Shown one piece after another: positions 8,662 to 17,399 of a stretch of 64,000 nt of DNA. Location of the stretch: the NCBI RefSeq assembly GCF_016892765.1, contig NZ_JAFEMD010000002.1, positions 62,001 to 126,000 on the forward strand, written 5' to 3'. A program made the translations under genes and the position numbers. The stretch's first letter is position 1; every line of letters begins with the position of its first letter. The stretch is from Microvirga arvi. Lineage in GTDB: Bacteria; Pseudomonadota; Alphaproteobacteria; Rhizobiales; Beijerinckiaceae. The notes beneath the pieces were generated by a model, which made no database searches, had not been told where the DNA came from, and saw only the letters and a program-made list of their open reading frames with translations.

Positions 8662-9864
<1,203 letters not shown>

Positions 9865-9892
9865 GGCTTCACTGCGACATCGCAAAGCTGTG

Positions 9893-9920
9893 AAAGGGCT
9901 GGCCATGCGCTGGCCCTTTT
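9893..9920 (+). terminator. Terminator-like hairpin after ccrM
   Basis: AAAGGGC (9893-9899) pairs with GCCCTTT (9913-9919), followed by a short T run. It lies 29 bases after the ccrM stop codon. Confidence 0.5.
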
Positions 9921-10008
9921 CGCTATCTGCACTAGTCTTTTCGTCACGGAGGCGTCACTCAAGGCCGCTAGCGCAGGGACAGCCTTATCAGAAGCGAGGA
10001 ACTGACCC

Positions 10009-10992
10009 GTGCCCATGAAGCGGATTCTTCTCACCCTGTTCGCCGCCCTCGTGCCTGCCTTCGCGCAGGCTCAAGGGGTTTCCGGCAACCTGGTGCTCTA
10101 TACGAGCCAGCCCAACACCGACGCGCAGCAGACCATCGACGCCTTCAAGGCGAATCATCCGGGGGTCAACGTCACCTTCGTCCGCGACGGCACGCCGAAG
10201 ATCCTCGCCAAGCTCAGCGCCGAGTTCGAGGCCGGCCAACCCCAGGCCGATGTGCTCCTGATCGCCGACAGCGTGACCATGGAGGGCCTCAAGAAGGACG
10301 ACCGCCTGCTGGCGCATGAAAAGGCCGACACGTCCGCCTACCCCGCCGGCATGCATGATTCCAAAAAGTTCTGGTTCGCCACCAAGCTGATCACCACCGG
10401 CATCGCCTACAACACGAAGGCAGGCTTCAAGCCCTCCTCCTGGCTCGATCTCACGAAGCCCGAGGTCAAGGGCCAGCTTGTGATGCCGAGCCCCCTCACC
10501 TCGGGCGCAGCCCTCATCCACGCCGCGACTCTGACCGGCAATATCGAAGGCGGCTGGAAATATTACGAGGATCTCAAGGAGAACGAGGCGGTCGCCGGCG
10601 GCGGCAACGGCGATGTGCTGAAGCAGGTGGCTGGAGGCCAGAAGCTCTACGGCGTCATCGTCGACTACATGCCGATCCGCGAGAAGGCCAAGGGCGCGCC
10701 GATCGAGTTCGTGTTCCCGAAGGAAGGCGTTTCCGCCGTGTCCGAGCCCGTCGCCATCCTCAAGACCACGAAGAACCCCGACGCTGCCCGCGCCTTCGTC
10801 GATTTCATGCTCTCGAAGGAGGGGCAGGAGCTCGCGCTCAAGCAAGGCTACATCGCCGCTCACCCGGCCGTCGCGTTGCCGGCGGGCTACCCGCCGCGCG
10901 AGCAGATCAAGGTCATGGGCTTCGACGCGGCAAAGGCGCTTTCTGACGAGACCAAGAACAAGGCGGCCTTCGCCGATATCTTCGGACAGTGA
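10009..10992 (+). CDS. ABC transporter periplasmic substrate-binding protein (iron/phosphonate-type family)
   Basis: 327-residue exported binding protein: signal peptide ILLTLFAALVPAFAQAQG, then a type II periplasmic-binding fold starting GNLVLYTSQPNTDAQQTIDA. Sequence style (SAEFEAGQPQADVLLIADS, EPVAILKTTKNPDAARAFVDF) matches the FbpA-like cluster that binds ferric ions, phosphonates or polyamines; the ligand cannot be told. The GTG at 10009 has GAGGA eight bases upstream; an ATG at 10015 is also possible. Its stop codon overlaps the start of the permease by four bases. Confidence 0.88.
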   Translation: MPMKRILLTLFAALVPAFAQAQGVSGNLVLYTSQPNTDAQQTIDAFKANHPGVNVTFVRDGTPKILAKLSAEFEAGQPQADVLLIADSVTMEGLKKDDRLLAHEKADTSAYPAGMHDSKKFWFATKLITTGIAYNTKAGFKPSSWLDLTKPEVKGQLVMPSPLTSGAALIHAATLTGNIEGGWKYYEDLKENEAVAGGGNGDVLKQVAGGQKLYGVIVDYMPIREKAKGAPIEFVFPKEGVSAVSEPVAILKTTKNPDAARAFVDFMLSKEGQELALKQGYIAAHPAVALPAGYPPREQIKVMGFDAAKALSDETKNKAAFADIFGQ

Positions 10993-12800
10993 GACAGCAC
11001 ATATCGACCAAGTCGTTCCTGGAGCGGGGAGGTTTCGGCCTCCTCGCTTTTGTCGCTCTGACCGTCCTCGCCTTCGACGTTCTGCCCGCGGCGCGACTGC
11101 TGCTGCAAGCACTGGCTCCGGGCGGCAGCTTCAATCCCGACGCGGCGCTCTCCGCCTTGTCGAGCCGCTCCGCCCTCAATGCCGCGCGGGCGAGCCTCGA
11201 GACCGCCTTCCTGTCGAGTCTGATCGCGCTGCCCCTCGGCGGCGCCGTGGCGCTGGCGCTCAGCGTCACCGACTTGCGCGGGCGGCGCATCGTCTCGTTC
11301 CTGTTCGTCCTGTCCGTGATGATCTCGCCGCAGGTGATGGCGCTGGCCTTTCTGCATCTCGCCGGTCCCGCCTCGCCGATCCTCAATACGCTGGGCCTCG
11401 CGCCTGAGGCCGGCAGCGCCAATCCGATGCTCGGGCGCGGCGGCATCGTCCTGGTCATGGGTCTTCACCACGCGCCCCTCGTCTATGTGGTCATGAGCGC
11501 CGGCCTGAAGCGCATCCCTTCCGCCGTCGTCGAGGCCGCCTGCATCGACGGCGCGCATCCGATGCGGATCGTCACCGATCATCTACTGCCGCTGCTGCGC
11601 CCGCATCTCGTCGGCGCAGCGCTGCTCGCCTTCGTCGCCGGCATCGGCAATTTCGGCATTCCCGCGCTGCTCGGCGCACCGGTGAACTACCTGACGCTGC
11701 CTGTTCTGATCTACCGCCGCCTGTCGAGTTTCGGCACCGGCGTTTTAAGCGACGTGGCGGCGCTCGGCCTCCTCGTGGCCATCATCGCCATCGTCTGCGT
11801 CGCAGCGAGTCAATTTCTGACGCGCCGCGGGGAAGTTCATCTGGAACAGGACGTGCCTCTTCAGCCCTTCTGGAAGCTCGGACGCGCGGGCGCGGCAGCC
11901 GAAGCTTTCGCCGGCATGGTGATTGCCGTCACCCTGATCCTGCCGATGCTGTCGCTCTTCACGGCCGCCCTCGTGCCGTCCTACGGCATGCCTCTGACCC
12001 TTTCGACGATCACCCTTGACAATTTCGTCGAGGTGCTGGCACGGCAGGACGTGACTGTCCGAGCCTTCCTGAACTCACTGCTTTACGCAGGCGGCGCGGC
12101 CTGCCTGCTGGCGACCTTCTCGATCCCGGTGGCCTACGGTCTCGTGAGGCTGATGGGGCCGGCGCGGATTCTGGCGACAGCGCTCCTCGAGATTTCCTAT
12201 GTGCTGCCGGGCATCGTGCTCGCCATCGCCTGCATCCTGCTGTTCCTGAAGCCGCTGCCGCTCGTCGGCGTTTCGCTTTATGCGACCCCCTGGATCATCG
12301 TCTTCGCCTATCTGGCCCGCTTCCTGTCCGTGACGCTCAAGCCCGTGCTTGCGGGAATGGAGCAGATCGACATGGCGCAGGAGGAAGCGGCCGCCATCGA
12401 CGGCGCCCGCCTGACGCAGCGACTCGTCGACATCGTCCTGCCGTCGCTGCTTCCGGCGGCCATTGCTGGCGGGTTGATGGCGTTCCTGCTCGCCTTCAGC
12501 GAACTGACCGTCTCGGCCCTGCTCTGGTCGGCAGGAACGGAAACCATCGGCGTCGTGCTCTACAACCTCGAAGAGGCGGGCCTTGGGAGCCAGGCCTCCG
12601 CCGTTGCTATCGTCACCGTCACCGTCGTCACGCTTGCCATGTTCACACTGAATGCATTGGGCCGGTACTTGCCCTCGGGAACCCTGCCCTGGCATTGCGA
12701 GACGGAAGGCGCGTTGGTCCCGGGCCACAGGCTGGGCCGAACCGGAATTCAGTCTGAGCCTACCGGACAAATTGAACCGAGGCCGGTTTTGAGCACATGA
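10989..12800 (+). CDS. ABC transporter permease, fused two-domain type (FbpB-like)
   Basis: Inner-membrane channel of the importer, 603 residues, made of two repeated permease domains of about six helices. Each has an EAA coupling loop: EAACIDGAHPMRIV (near residue 184) and EEAAAIDGARLTQR (near residue 465). GTG start overlaps the binding-protein stop (GTGA), implying translational coupling. Homologues usually end near a sequence like LPSGTLPWH (about residue 569); here 34 more polar residues follow that look non-native. No ATP-binding subunit follows, which is unusual for this operon type. Confidence 0.85.
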   Translation: MRQHISTKSFLERGGFGLLAFVALTVLAFDVLPAARLLLQALAPGGSFNPDAALSALSSRSALNAARASLETAFLSSLIALPLGGAVALALSVTDLRGRRIVSFLFVLSVMISPQVMALAFLHLAGPASPILNTLGLAPEAGSANPMLGRGGIVLVMGLHHAPLVYVVMSAGLKRIPSAVVEAACIDGAHPMRIVTDHLLPLLRPHLVGAALLAFVAGIGNFGIPALLGAPVNYLTLPVLIYRRLSSFGTGVLSDVAALGLLVAIIAIVCVAASQFLTRRGEVHLEQDVPLQPFWKLGRAGAAAEAFAGMVIAVTLILPMLSLFTAALVPSYGMPLTLSTITLDNFVEVLARQDVTVRAFLNSLLYAGGAACLLATFSIPVAYGLVRLMGPARILATALLEISYVLPGIVLAIACILLFLKPLPLVGVSLYATPWIIVFAYLARFLSVTLKPVLAGMEQIDMAQEEAAAIDGARLTQRLVDIVLPSLLPAAIAGGLMAFLLAFSELTVSALLWSAGTETIGVVLYNLEEAGLGSQASAVAIVTVTVVTLAMFTLNALGRYLPSGTLPWHCETEGALVPGHRLGRTGIQSEPTGQIEPRPVLST

Positions 12801-12995
12801 ATTTTGACTTAGAGACCTGTCACAGCATCTTATCGTCGCCGGCTCGCTCCGACACGACGTGTGCGTCTTCATCGGTGCACCAACAGCAGCGGAAGATCGG
12901 GGCGGATCACATCTTATCCGTCTCCTGACGACCGAAGCGTGCTTGATGGCTGCAGAATACAAATCGACGATGCCAACTCTCTGCAGAGACTTCTT
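12801..12995. other. Intergenic gap between permease and racemase genes, no gene seen
   Basis: I see no coding signal, hairpin or repeat here. This is where the ATPase gene of the importer would be expected, but no Walker or signature-motif remnant can be recognised. Confidence 0.4.
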
Positions 12996-13727
12996 TTACT
13001 TCGCTCCGAGTGCAAAGGTGGCGATCGCGTCCACATGCAAAGCCGTGGTATCGAAAACAGGCAATTCGGGCAGATCACTCTGGTCAATCAGCAGGAAGAT
13101 CTCCGTGCAGCCCAAGATCACGCCTTGGGCGCCGGCGCGGCGCATTTCGTCAACGGCTCGCAGGTATTCCCTCTTCGATTCAGGCCGCAGATCCCGCCGC
13201 ACCAACTCGTCGAAGATGATCCGGTCGACAATCGTCATGTCCGCGGCGGAGGGGGCCACGATCTCCACTCCGAAGCGCTCCTTGTAGCGCTGCTTGAGTT
13301 CGGCCGAGCGCATGACCGACAGAGTCCCAAGCAGCCCGGCACGCGTGAGCCCCGCTCGCTTAATGGCCTCACCTGTTGGATCGGCAATGTGTATGAAAGG
13401 TGTTGCTCGGTCGGCCATGATCGGTTCGACAACACGGTGCATGGTGTTCGACACGCATGCGATCACATCCGATCCCGCCCGTTCCAGGCGCTCGATCTTT
13501 TCGGTCAGATAAGCCTTTGCTTCGTCCCAGAGATCGTTTCGGACGAAATGCTCGATATTTCCGAAATTGACCGAGACCATCACAATTTCTCCATTGTCCC
13601 AACCGCCGAGAGAAGCGTTCAGACGTTCGTTGAGGAGGCGGTAGTACTCGCCGGTGGCCTGATTGCTCATGCCACCGAGCACGCCAATGGTCTTCTGAGG
13701 GAGGGGCCGAGGATATGTCTGCGGCAT
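12996..13727 (-). CDS. Aspartate/glutamate racemase family protein
   Basis: Cofactor-independent two-cysteine racemase family, 243 residues. N-terminal GVLGGMSNQATGEYYRLLNE is diagnostic, with the first catalytic cysteine in IACVSNTMHRVV and the second in VILGCTEIFLLI. Probably interconverts D- and L-aspartate or a related amino acid, though members also include maleate isomerases and hydantoin racemases. Divergent from the LysR gene 272 bases away, so that regulator may control it. Confidence 0.88.
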   Translation of the reverse strand: MPQTYPRPLPQKTIGVLGGMSNQATGEYYRLLNERLNASLGGWDNGEIVMVSVNFGNIEHFVRNDLWDEAKAYLTEKIERLERAGSDVIACVSNTMHRVVEPIMADRATPFIHIADPTGEAIKRAGLTRAGLLGTLSVMRSAELKQRYKERFGVEIVAPSAADMTIVDRIIFDELVRRDLRPESKREYLRAVDEMRRAGAQGVILGCTEIFLLIDQSDLPELPVFDTTALHVDAIATFALGAK

Positions 13728-13815
13728 CGCTAACCTATCGCTGAGAAGGGCTCATGGAGACGGCGAAGAGTCGGCCCAGAGCGGTCAAGCATGCGCATGA
13801 GCCCGCCCCATCATA

Positions 13816-13828
13816 GATATAGTGTATC
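13816..13828. promoter_or_regulatory. AT-rich dyad between racemase and LysR genes
   Basis: GATA-TAGTG-TATC is an imperfectly spaced palindrome within the AT-richest part of the 13728-13999 gap. LysR regulators often bind such dyads between themselves and a divergent target. Rest of the gap shows nothing recognisable. Confidence 0.25.
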
Positions 13829-13999
13829 ATAATTTAGCTGAAGGCTAGTCTCGGCGGCCCTGCTCTCATCAGAACTGAAGAGGTCCCCTACGCGTCTGCC
13901 GGGCTGCCTGATGATGATATCTGCGCGATGGTGCGGCTTGTCCCCCAGGCCGGAACATTCCCCTATGCCGAACCCGGTTCAGCGATTTAGCATCCTCTC

Positions 14000-14896
14000 A
14001 TGGCTCCTTCGTCTCTCGATCCCTTCCGCCTCGCCCTCACCGAACCATCCTGGGACGATCTGCGGATCTTTCTCGCCGTGGTGGCTCATGGATCGATGAA
14101 CAGCGCCGCCAAGGCCCTGGGCCAGAGCCAGCCGACCATCGCGCGGCGCATCAAGGCGCTGGAGGAAACCTTCGGCCTATCGCTCTTCCAGCGCGGGCCC
14201 AACAACCTTGAGCTGACAGAAGCAGGGCACGCCGTTCTCGAAGCGGCGGCTCCCATGGGCAAAGCAGCCGCCATCGTGTCGCGCACGACCGCGGCCTACC
14301 GGCCCGATCCCGACGCACCGGTGCGGATCACGGCGACCGCCTCGGTCACCCTGTTCCTCTCGCTTCATTCGGCGGAGCTGCACGAGGCGGCGGCTCCCGT
14401 GGAGATCGCCTATATCCCGACCCGCCACAGGCTCGATCTCGCCTCCGGAGAGGCCGATATCGGCCTGAGGATGCGCACCTTGCCGGAGGGCACGGACGAT
14501 CTCGTGGCGCGCAAGATCGGCCAGATCGCCTTCGCCATCTATGCCCGTACCGGGAACCCCACCGCTGTCATCGCCCCGCCGGAAGACCCGACCCTGTCGC
14601 GGCAGGCCGCCTACGTGGCCGAGTTCGCGCAAGGCCGCACCATCGCGGCCCGCATCGGCGACATGCCGATCCGCTATCAAGCCGCGAAGGCGGGTCTCGG
14701 AGCAGCCTTCCTACCGTGCTGGCTCGGCGACTCGGATCCCGATCTCGTCCAGGTGATGAAGCCGGAGGGCGACCTGATCGAGGATGTCTTCCTCGTCATG
14801 CACCGCCGCAGCCGAAACCGCCCTAACGTGACGCGGGTGGCGAATGCACTGGCGGCACTGTTCAAGCGAAATCAGAAGGCCCTTGTGGGCGGGTGA
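14000..14896 (+). CDS. LysR-family transcriptional regulator
   Basis: 298 residues. The winged helix-turn-helix spans about residues 17-75 (DLRIFLAVVAHGSMNSAAKA, then LGQSQPTIARRIKALEETFG), followed by the linker helix and a periplasmic-binding-like effector domain (ADIGLRMRTLPEGTDDLVAR, KAGLGAAFLPCWLGD). Divergent to the racemase gene. The effector is unknown. Followed by a GC-rich hairpin and the convergent mutY. Confidence 0.9.
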   Translation: MAPSSLDPFRLALTEPSWDDLRIFLAVVAHGSMNSAAKALGQSQPTIARRIKALEETFGLSLFQRGPNNLELTEAGHAVLEAAAPMGKAAAIVSRTTAAYRPDPDAPVRITATASVTLFLSLHSAELHEAAAPVEIAYIPTRHRLDLASGEADIGLRMRTLPEGTDDLVARKIGQIAFAIYARTGNPTAVIAPPEDPTLSRQAAYVAEFAQGRTIAARIGDMPIRYQAAKAGLGAAFLPCWLGDSDPDLVQVMKPEGDLIEDVFLVMHRRSRNRPNVTRVANALAALFKRNQKALVGG

Positions 14897-14910
14897 GACG
14901 GACATCTCTT

Positions 14911-14931
14911 CCCTCCCCCTTGCGGGGAGGG
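14911..14931. terminator. Bidirectional hairpin between LysR and mutY genes
   Basis: CCCTCCCC pairs with GGGGAGGG across a five-base loop, between two convergent stop codons. It belongs to the same CCCTC/GAGGG hairpin style as 24660-24683 and 51715-52030, so it may be a REP-type palindrome that also limits read-through. Confidence 0.5.
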
Positions 14932-14958
14932 AATCTCAGCCGCTCAGCGGAATGGATT

Positions 14959-16077
14959 TCACGCACTCTCCGCCGGCTTCCACCCCGAAGCTTTCCCCTT
15001 TGCACCCGGCAGCTCGCCGAGCGCATGCGCCAGCACCTTCTTCATGGCGCCAGGCAGCGCTTCCTCGTGGAGTTGCAGGCGCGGCGTCCAGCGCATGTCC
15101 TCGGGGGCGGGCGTGCCCTTGGCGACCTTGGCGAAGAGCACCGTCAGCTCCAGCGGGAAATGGGTGAAGACGTGGCGGACCGTGCCGGGCAGGCGCTGCC
15201 AGCGGGCTTCGATCGGCGCGTCGAGGACGGCGCGGGAGGATGCGTAATCGGGCAGCCACTCGCTCGTCGGCGGCTCGGCCATGCCGCCGAGAAGCCCTTG
15301 CGGCGGGCGGGTGCGCAGCAGGATCGTGTCGTCGGCGCGAAGAACGACGAAGGCCGCGCCCTTGCGCAGCTGACCGGTTTCCTTCTTCTGCTTTTTCGGA
15401 AAGGTCTCCTGCAGGCCCTCGGCGCGGGCGCGGCAGGGCATCATCCACGGGCAGAGGGCACAGGCCGGGCGTTTGGGCGTGCAGATGGTGGCGCCGAGGT
15501 CCATCACCGCCTGGGCGAAGTCGCCTGGCCGATCGCCGGGCACCAGCTCCTCCGTGAGGGAGCGGATGAGGGGCTTTGCCTTCGGCAGCGGCTCCTCGAC
15601 CATGAACACGCGGGACATGACCCTTTCCACATTGCCGTCCACAGCCGCCGCCTGCTCGTTGAAGGCGATGGCCGCCACGGCCGCAGCCGTATAGGCCCCG
15701 ACGCCCGGAAGCTTCAGCAGTTCAGCCTCCGTCGCGGGAAAGCGGCCGCCATGCTTATCCACAACGGCCTTGGCGCAGGCGTGGAGGTTGCGGGCGCGGG
15801 AATAATAGCCGAGACCGGCCCAGGCATGCATCACGGCATCCGTAGGCGCCTCGGCCAGAGCCTCGACGCTCGGGAAACGCTCCAGGAATTTCAGGTAATA
15901 GGGTTTGACCGCCGTCACCGTCGTCTGCTGGAGCATGATCTCGGAAAGCCAGACGCGGTAAGGGTTTGCGGTCTCGCCCGGCCTGGCGCGCCACGGCAGG
16001 TCGCGCCGGTGACGGTCGTACCAGGCAAGAAGATCCTGCGGGTCGGGCTTGGTCGCGCTCGAAGCGGGCGTTAACAT
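14959..16077 (-). CDS. mutY: A/G-specific adenine glycosylase
   Basis: Removes adenine opposite 8-oxoguanine. 372 residues: helix-hairpin-helix domain with SEIMLQQTTVTAVKPYY, catalytic Asp region LPGVGAYTAAAVAAIAF and AVDGNVERVMSR, then the 4Fe-4S loop CTPKRPACALCPWMMPC, and a C-terminal NUDIX-like domain that recognises 8-oxoG (RTRPPQGLLGGMAEPP, TVRHVFTHFPLEL). Start at 16077 is back to back with a possible start (16078) of the divergent DUF721 gene; no strong SD is visible for this ATG. Confidence 0.95.
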   Translation of the reverse strand: MLTPASSATKPDPQDLLAWYDRHRRDLPWRARPGETANPYRVWLSEIMLQQTTVTAVKPYYLKFLERFPSVEALAEAPTDAVMHAWAGLGYYSRARNLHACAKAVVDKHGGRFPATEAELLKLPGVGAYTAAAVAAIAFNEQAAAVDGNVERVMSRVFMVEEPLPKAKPLIRSLTEELVPGDRPGDFAQAVMDLGATICTPKRPACALCPWMMPCRARAEGLQETFPKKQKKETGQLRKGAAFVVLRADDTILLRTRPPQGLLGGMAEPPTSEWLPDYASSRAVLDAPIEARWQRLPGTVRHVFTHFPLELTVLFAKVAKGTPAPEDMRWTPRLQLHEEALPGAMKKVLAHALGELPGAKGKASGWKPAESA

Positions 16078-16134
16078 ATGACGTGGAATAACGGTCCTGA
16101 TCGCATATTCCAACGTGGCTTTTGGACATTCAAC

Positions 16135-16644
16135 ATGAGACGCCCGAGGCCCTTGGCCCGCCCCCTCGCCGAATTTCTCGACGTCTGCCTGTCCCCCAGC
16201 CTGGCGGCGCAGGGTTTTGCCACCGCCGATATCATCATGGCCTGGCCGGAGATCGTCGGCGAGCGGCTCGCCGCCTTCACCCAGCCGCTCAAGATCGAAT
16301 GGAAGCGAAAAGCTCCCCATTCCGACCCGGAGGCGAGACCCGATCCGGCCACCCTCGTCATTCGGGTCGAAGGCGCCTTCGCCCTGGAACTCCAGCACCT
16401 CGCGCCCACCGTCATCGACCGGGTGAACACCTATTACGGCTGGCGCTGCATCGGGAAGATCGTGCTGAAACAAGGGCCCGTGCGGCGGGTTGAGAAGAAG
16501 CGTCCGACTTCTCCCGTTCTCACCCCGGCGGATCGGGAAAAGGTCGACAAGGCCGTCCAGCCCATCGAAGAGGAAGCCCTCAAGGCAGCCCTCGACCGGC
16601 TGGGCCAAGCGATCGTCAGCTCCGGTTCACGCACGAAAGCGTGA
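16135..16644 (+). CDS. DUF721 (DciA-like) protein
   Basis: 169 residues. The N-terminal domain (RPLARPLAEFLDVCLSPSLA ... IIMAWPEIVGERLAAFTQPL) matches DUF721, the family of the replicative helicase loader DciA that replaces DnaC in many bacteria. The domain continues with a KH-like strand-helix region (LVIRVEGAFALELQHLAPTV) and a charged C-terminal tail. ATG at 16135 fits family N-termini; an in-frame ATG at 16078 would add 19 residues and abut mutY. A DnaB-loading role is inference from the family. Confidence 0.82.
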   Translation: MRRPRPLARPLAEFLDVCLSPSLAAQGFATADIIMAWPEIVGERLAAFTQPLKIEWKRKAPHSDPEARPDPATLVIRVEGAFALELQHLAPTVIDRVNTYYGWRCIGKIVLKQGPVRRVEKKRPTSPVLTPADREKVDKAVQPIEEEALKAALDRLGQAIVSSGSRTKA

Positions 16645-16715
16645 GATGGTGGCGCTTGCCTCGCAGGCCAAGGCATTCTACCGCAGAACGAAATCTCTTC
16701 AGGAGTTCCCTCACG

Positions 16716-17354
16716 ATGATCACCCGGCGTCAGACGCTTCAGCTTCTCGGAACCGCAGCCGTCACCGCTTACCTTGCCGCGAGCCTGCCAGCCTTCGCCC
16801 AGAACGTGGCCGTCCAGGATCTCGCGGTTCAGGGTCCCCTCGGCGATGTGGCCTTAGGTCCCGAAAACGCCAAGGTGACCATCATCGAATATGCCTCGAT
16901 GACCTGCTCCCACTGCGCCAACTTCCACAAGACCACCTGGCCGGAGCTGAAGAAGCGCTACATCGACACCGGCAAGGTGCGCTTCGTCCTGCGTGAATTC
17001 CCGCTCGACCCCCTCGCCACGGCCGGCTTCATGCTCGCCCGCTGCGACGGCAACGACAAGTACTACCCGATCACGGACCTGCTCTTCGAGCAGCAGCGGA
17101 ACTGGGCCTTTGTGGACAAGCCGCTCGATGCCCTGCGCGGGCTCATGCGCCAGGCTGGTTTTTCACAGGAAAAATTTGATGCTTGCCTCAAGGACCAGAA
17201 ACTATATGACGCAGTCAACGCGGTGAAGAACCGGGGTATGGAGCAGTTCCGTGTAGACTCCACGCCGACTTTCTTCATCAATGGTGAGCGTCATCCTGGA
17301 AGCCTGTCGATCGATGAGATTGAAAAGGTCATCAAGCCTCTGCTGGGAGAGTAA
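16716..17354 (+). CDS. DsbA-family thiol-disulfide protein with Tat-like signal
   Basis: 212 residues. N-terminus MITRRQTLQLLGTAAVTAYL has the twin-arginine pattern and a hydrophobic stretch, so export by Tat is likely. The thioredoxin-fold active site is SMTCSHCANFHKTTW (CSHC), with the DsbA-type helical insert (LRGLMRQAGFSQEKFDACL) and cis-Pro region VDSTPTFFINGE. It probably oxidises or isomerises periplasmic proteins. AGGAG lies ten bases before the ATG. It sits 45 bases before smc, a conserved neighbour pair in this order. Confidence 0.9.
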   Translation: MITRRQTLQLLGTAAVTAYLAASLPAFAQNVAVQDLAVQGPLGDVALGPENAKVTIIEYASMTCSHCANFHKTTWPELKKRYIDTGKVRFVLREFPLDPLATAGFMLARCDGNDKYYPITDLLFEQQRNWAFVDKPLDALRGLMRQAGFSQEKFDACLKDQKLYDAVNAVKNRGMEQFRVDSTPTFFINGERHPGSLSIDEIEKVIKPLLGE

Positions 17355-17399
17355 GTTCTCTCAACCTGCCCTCCCCGGGCGGGACGGGAAGGCGCGTCC

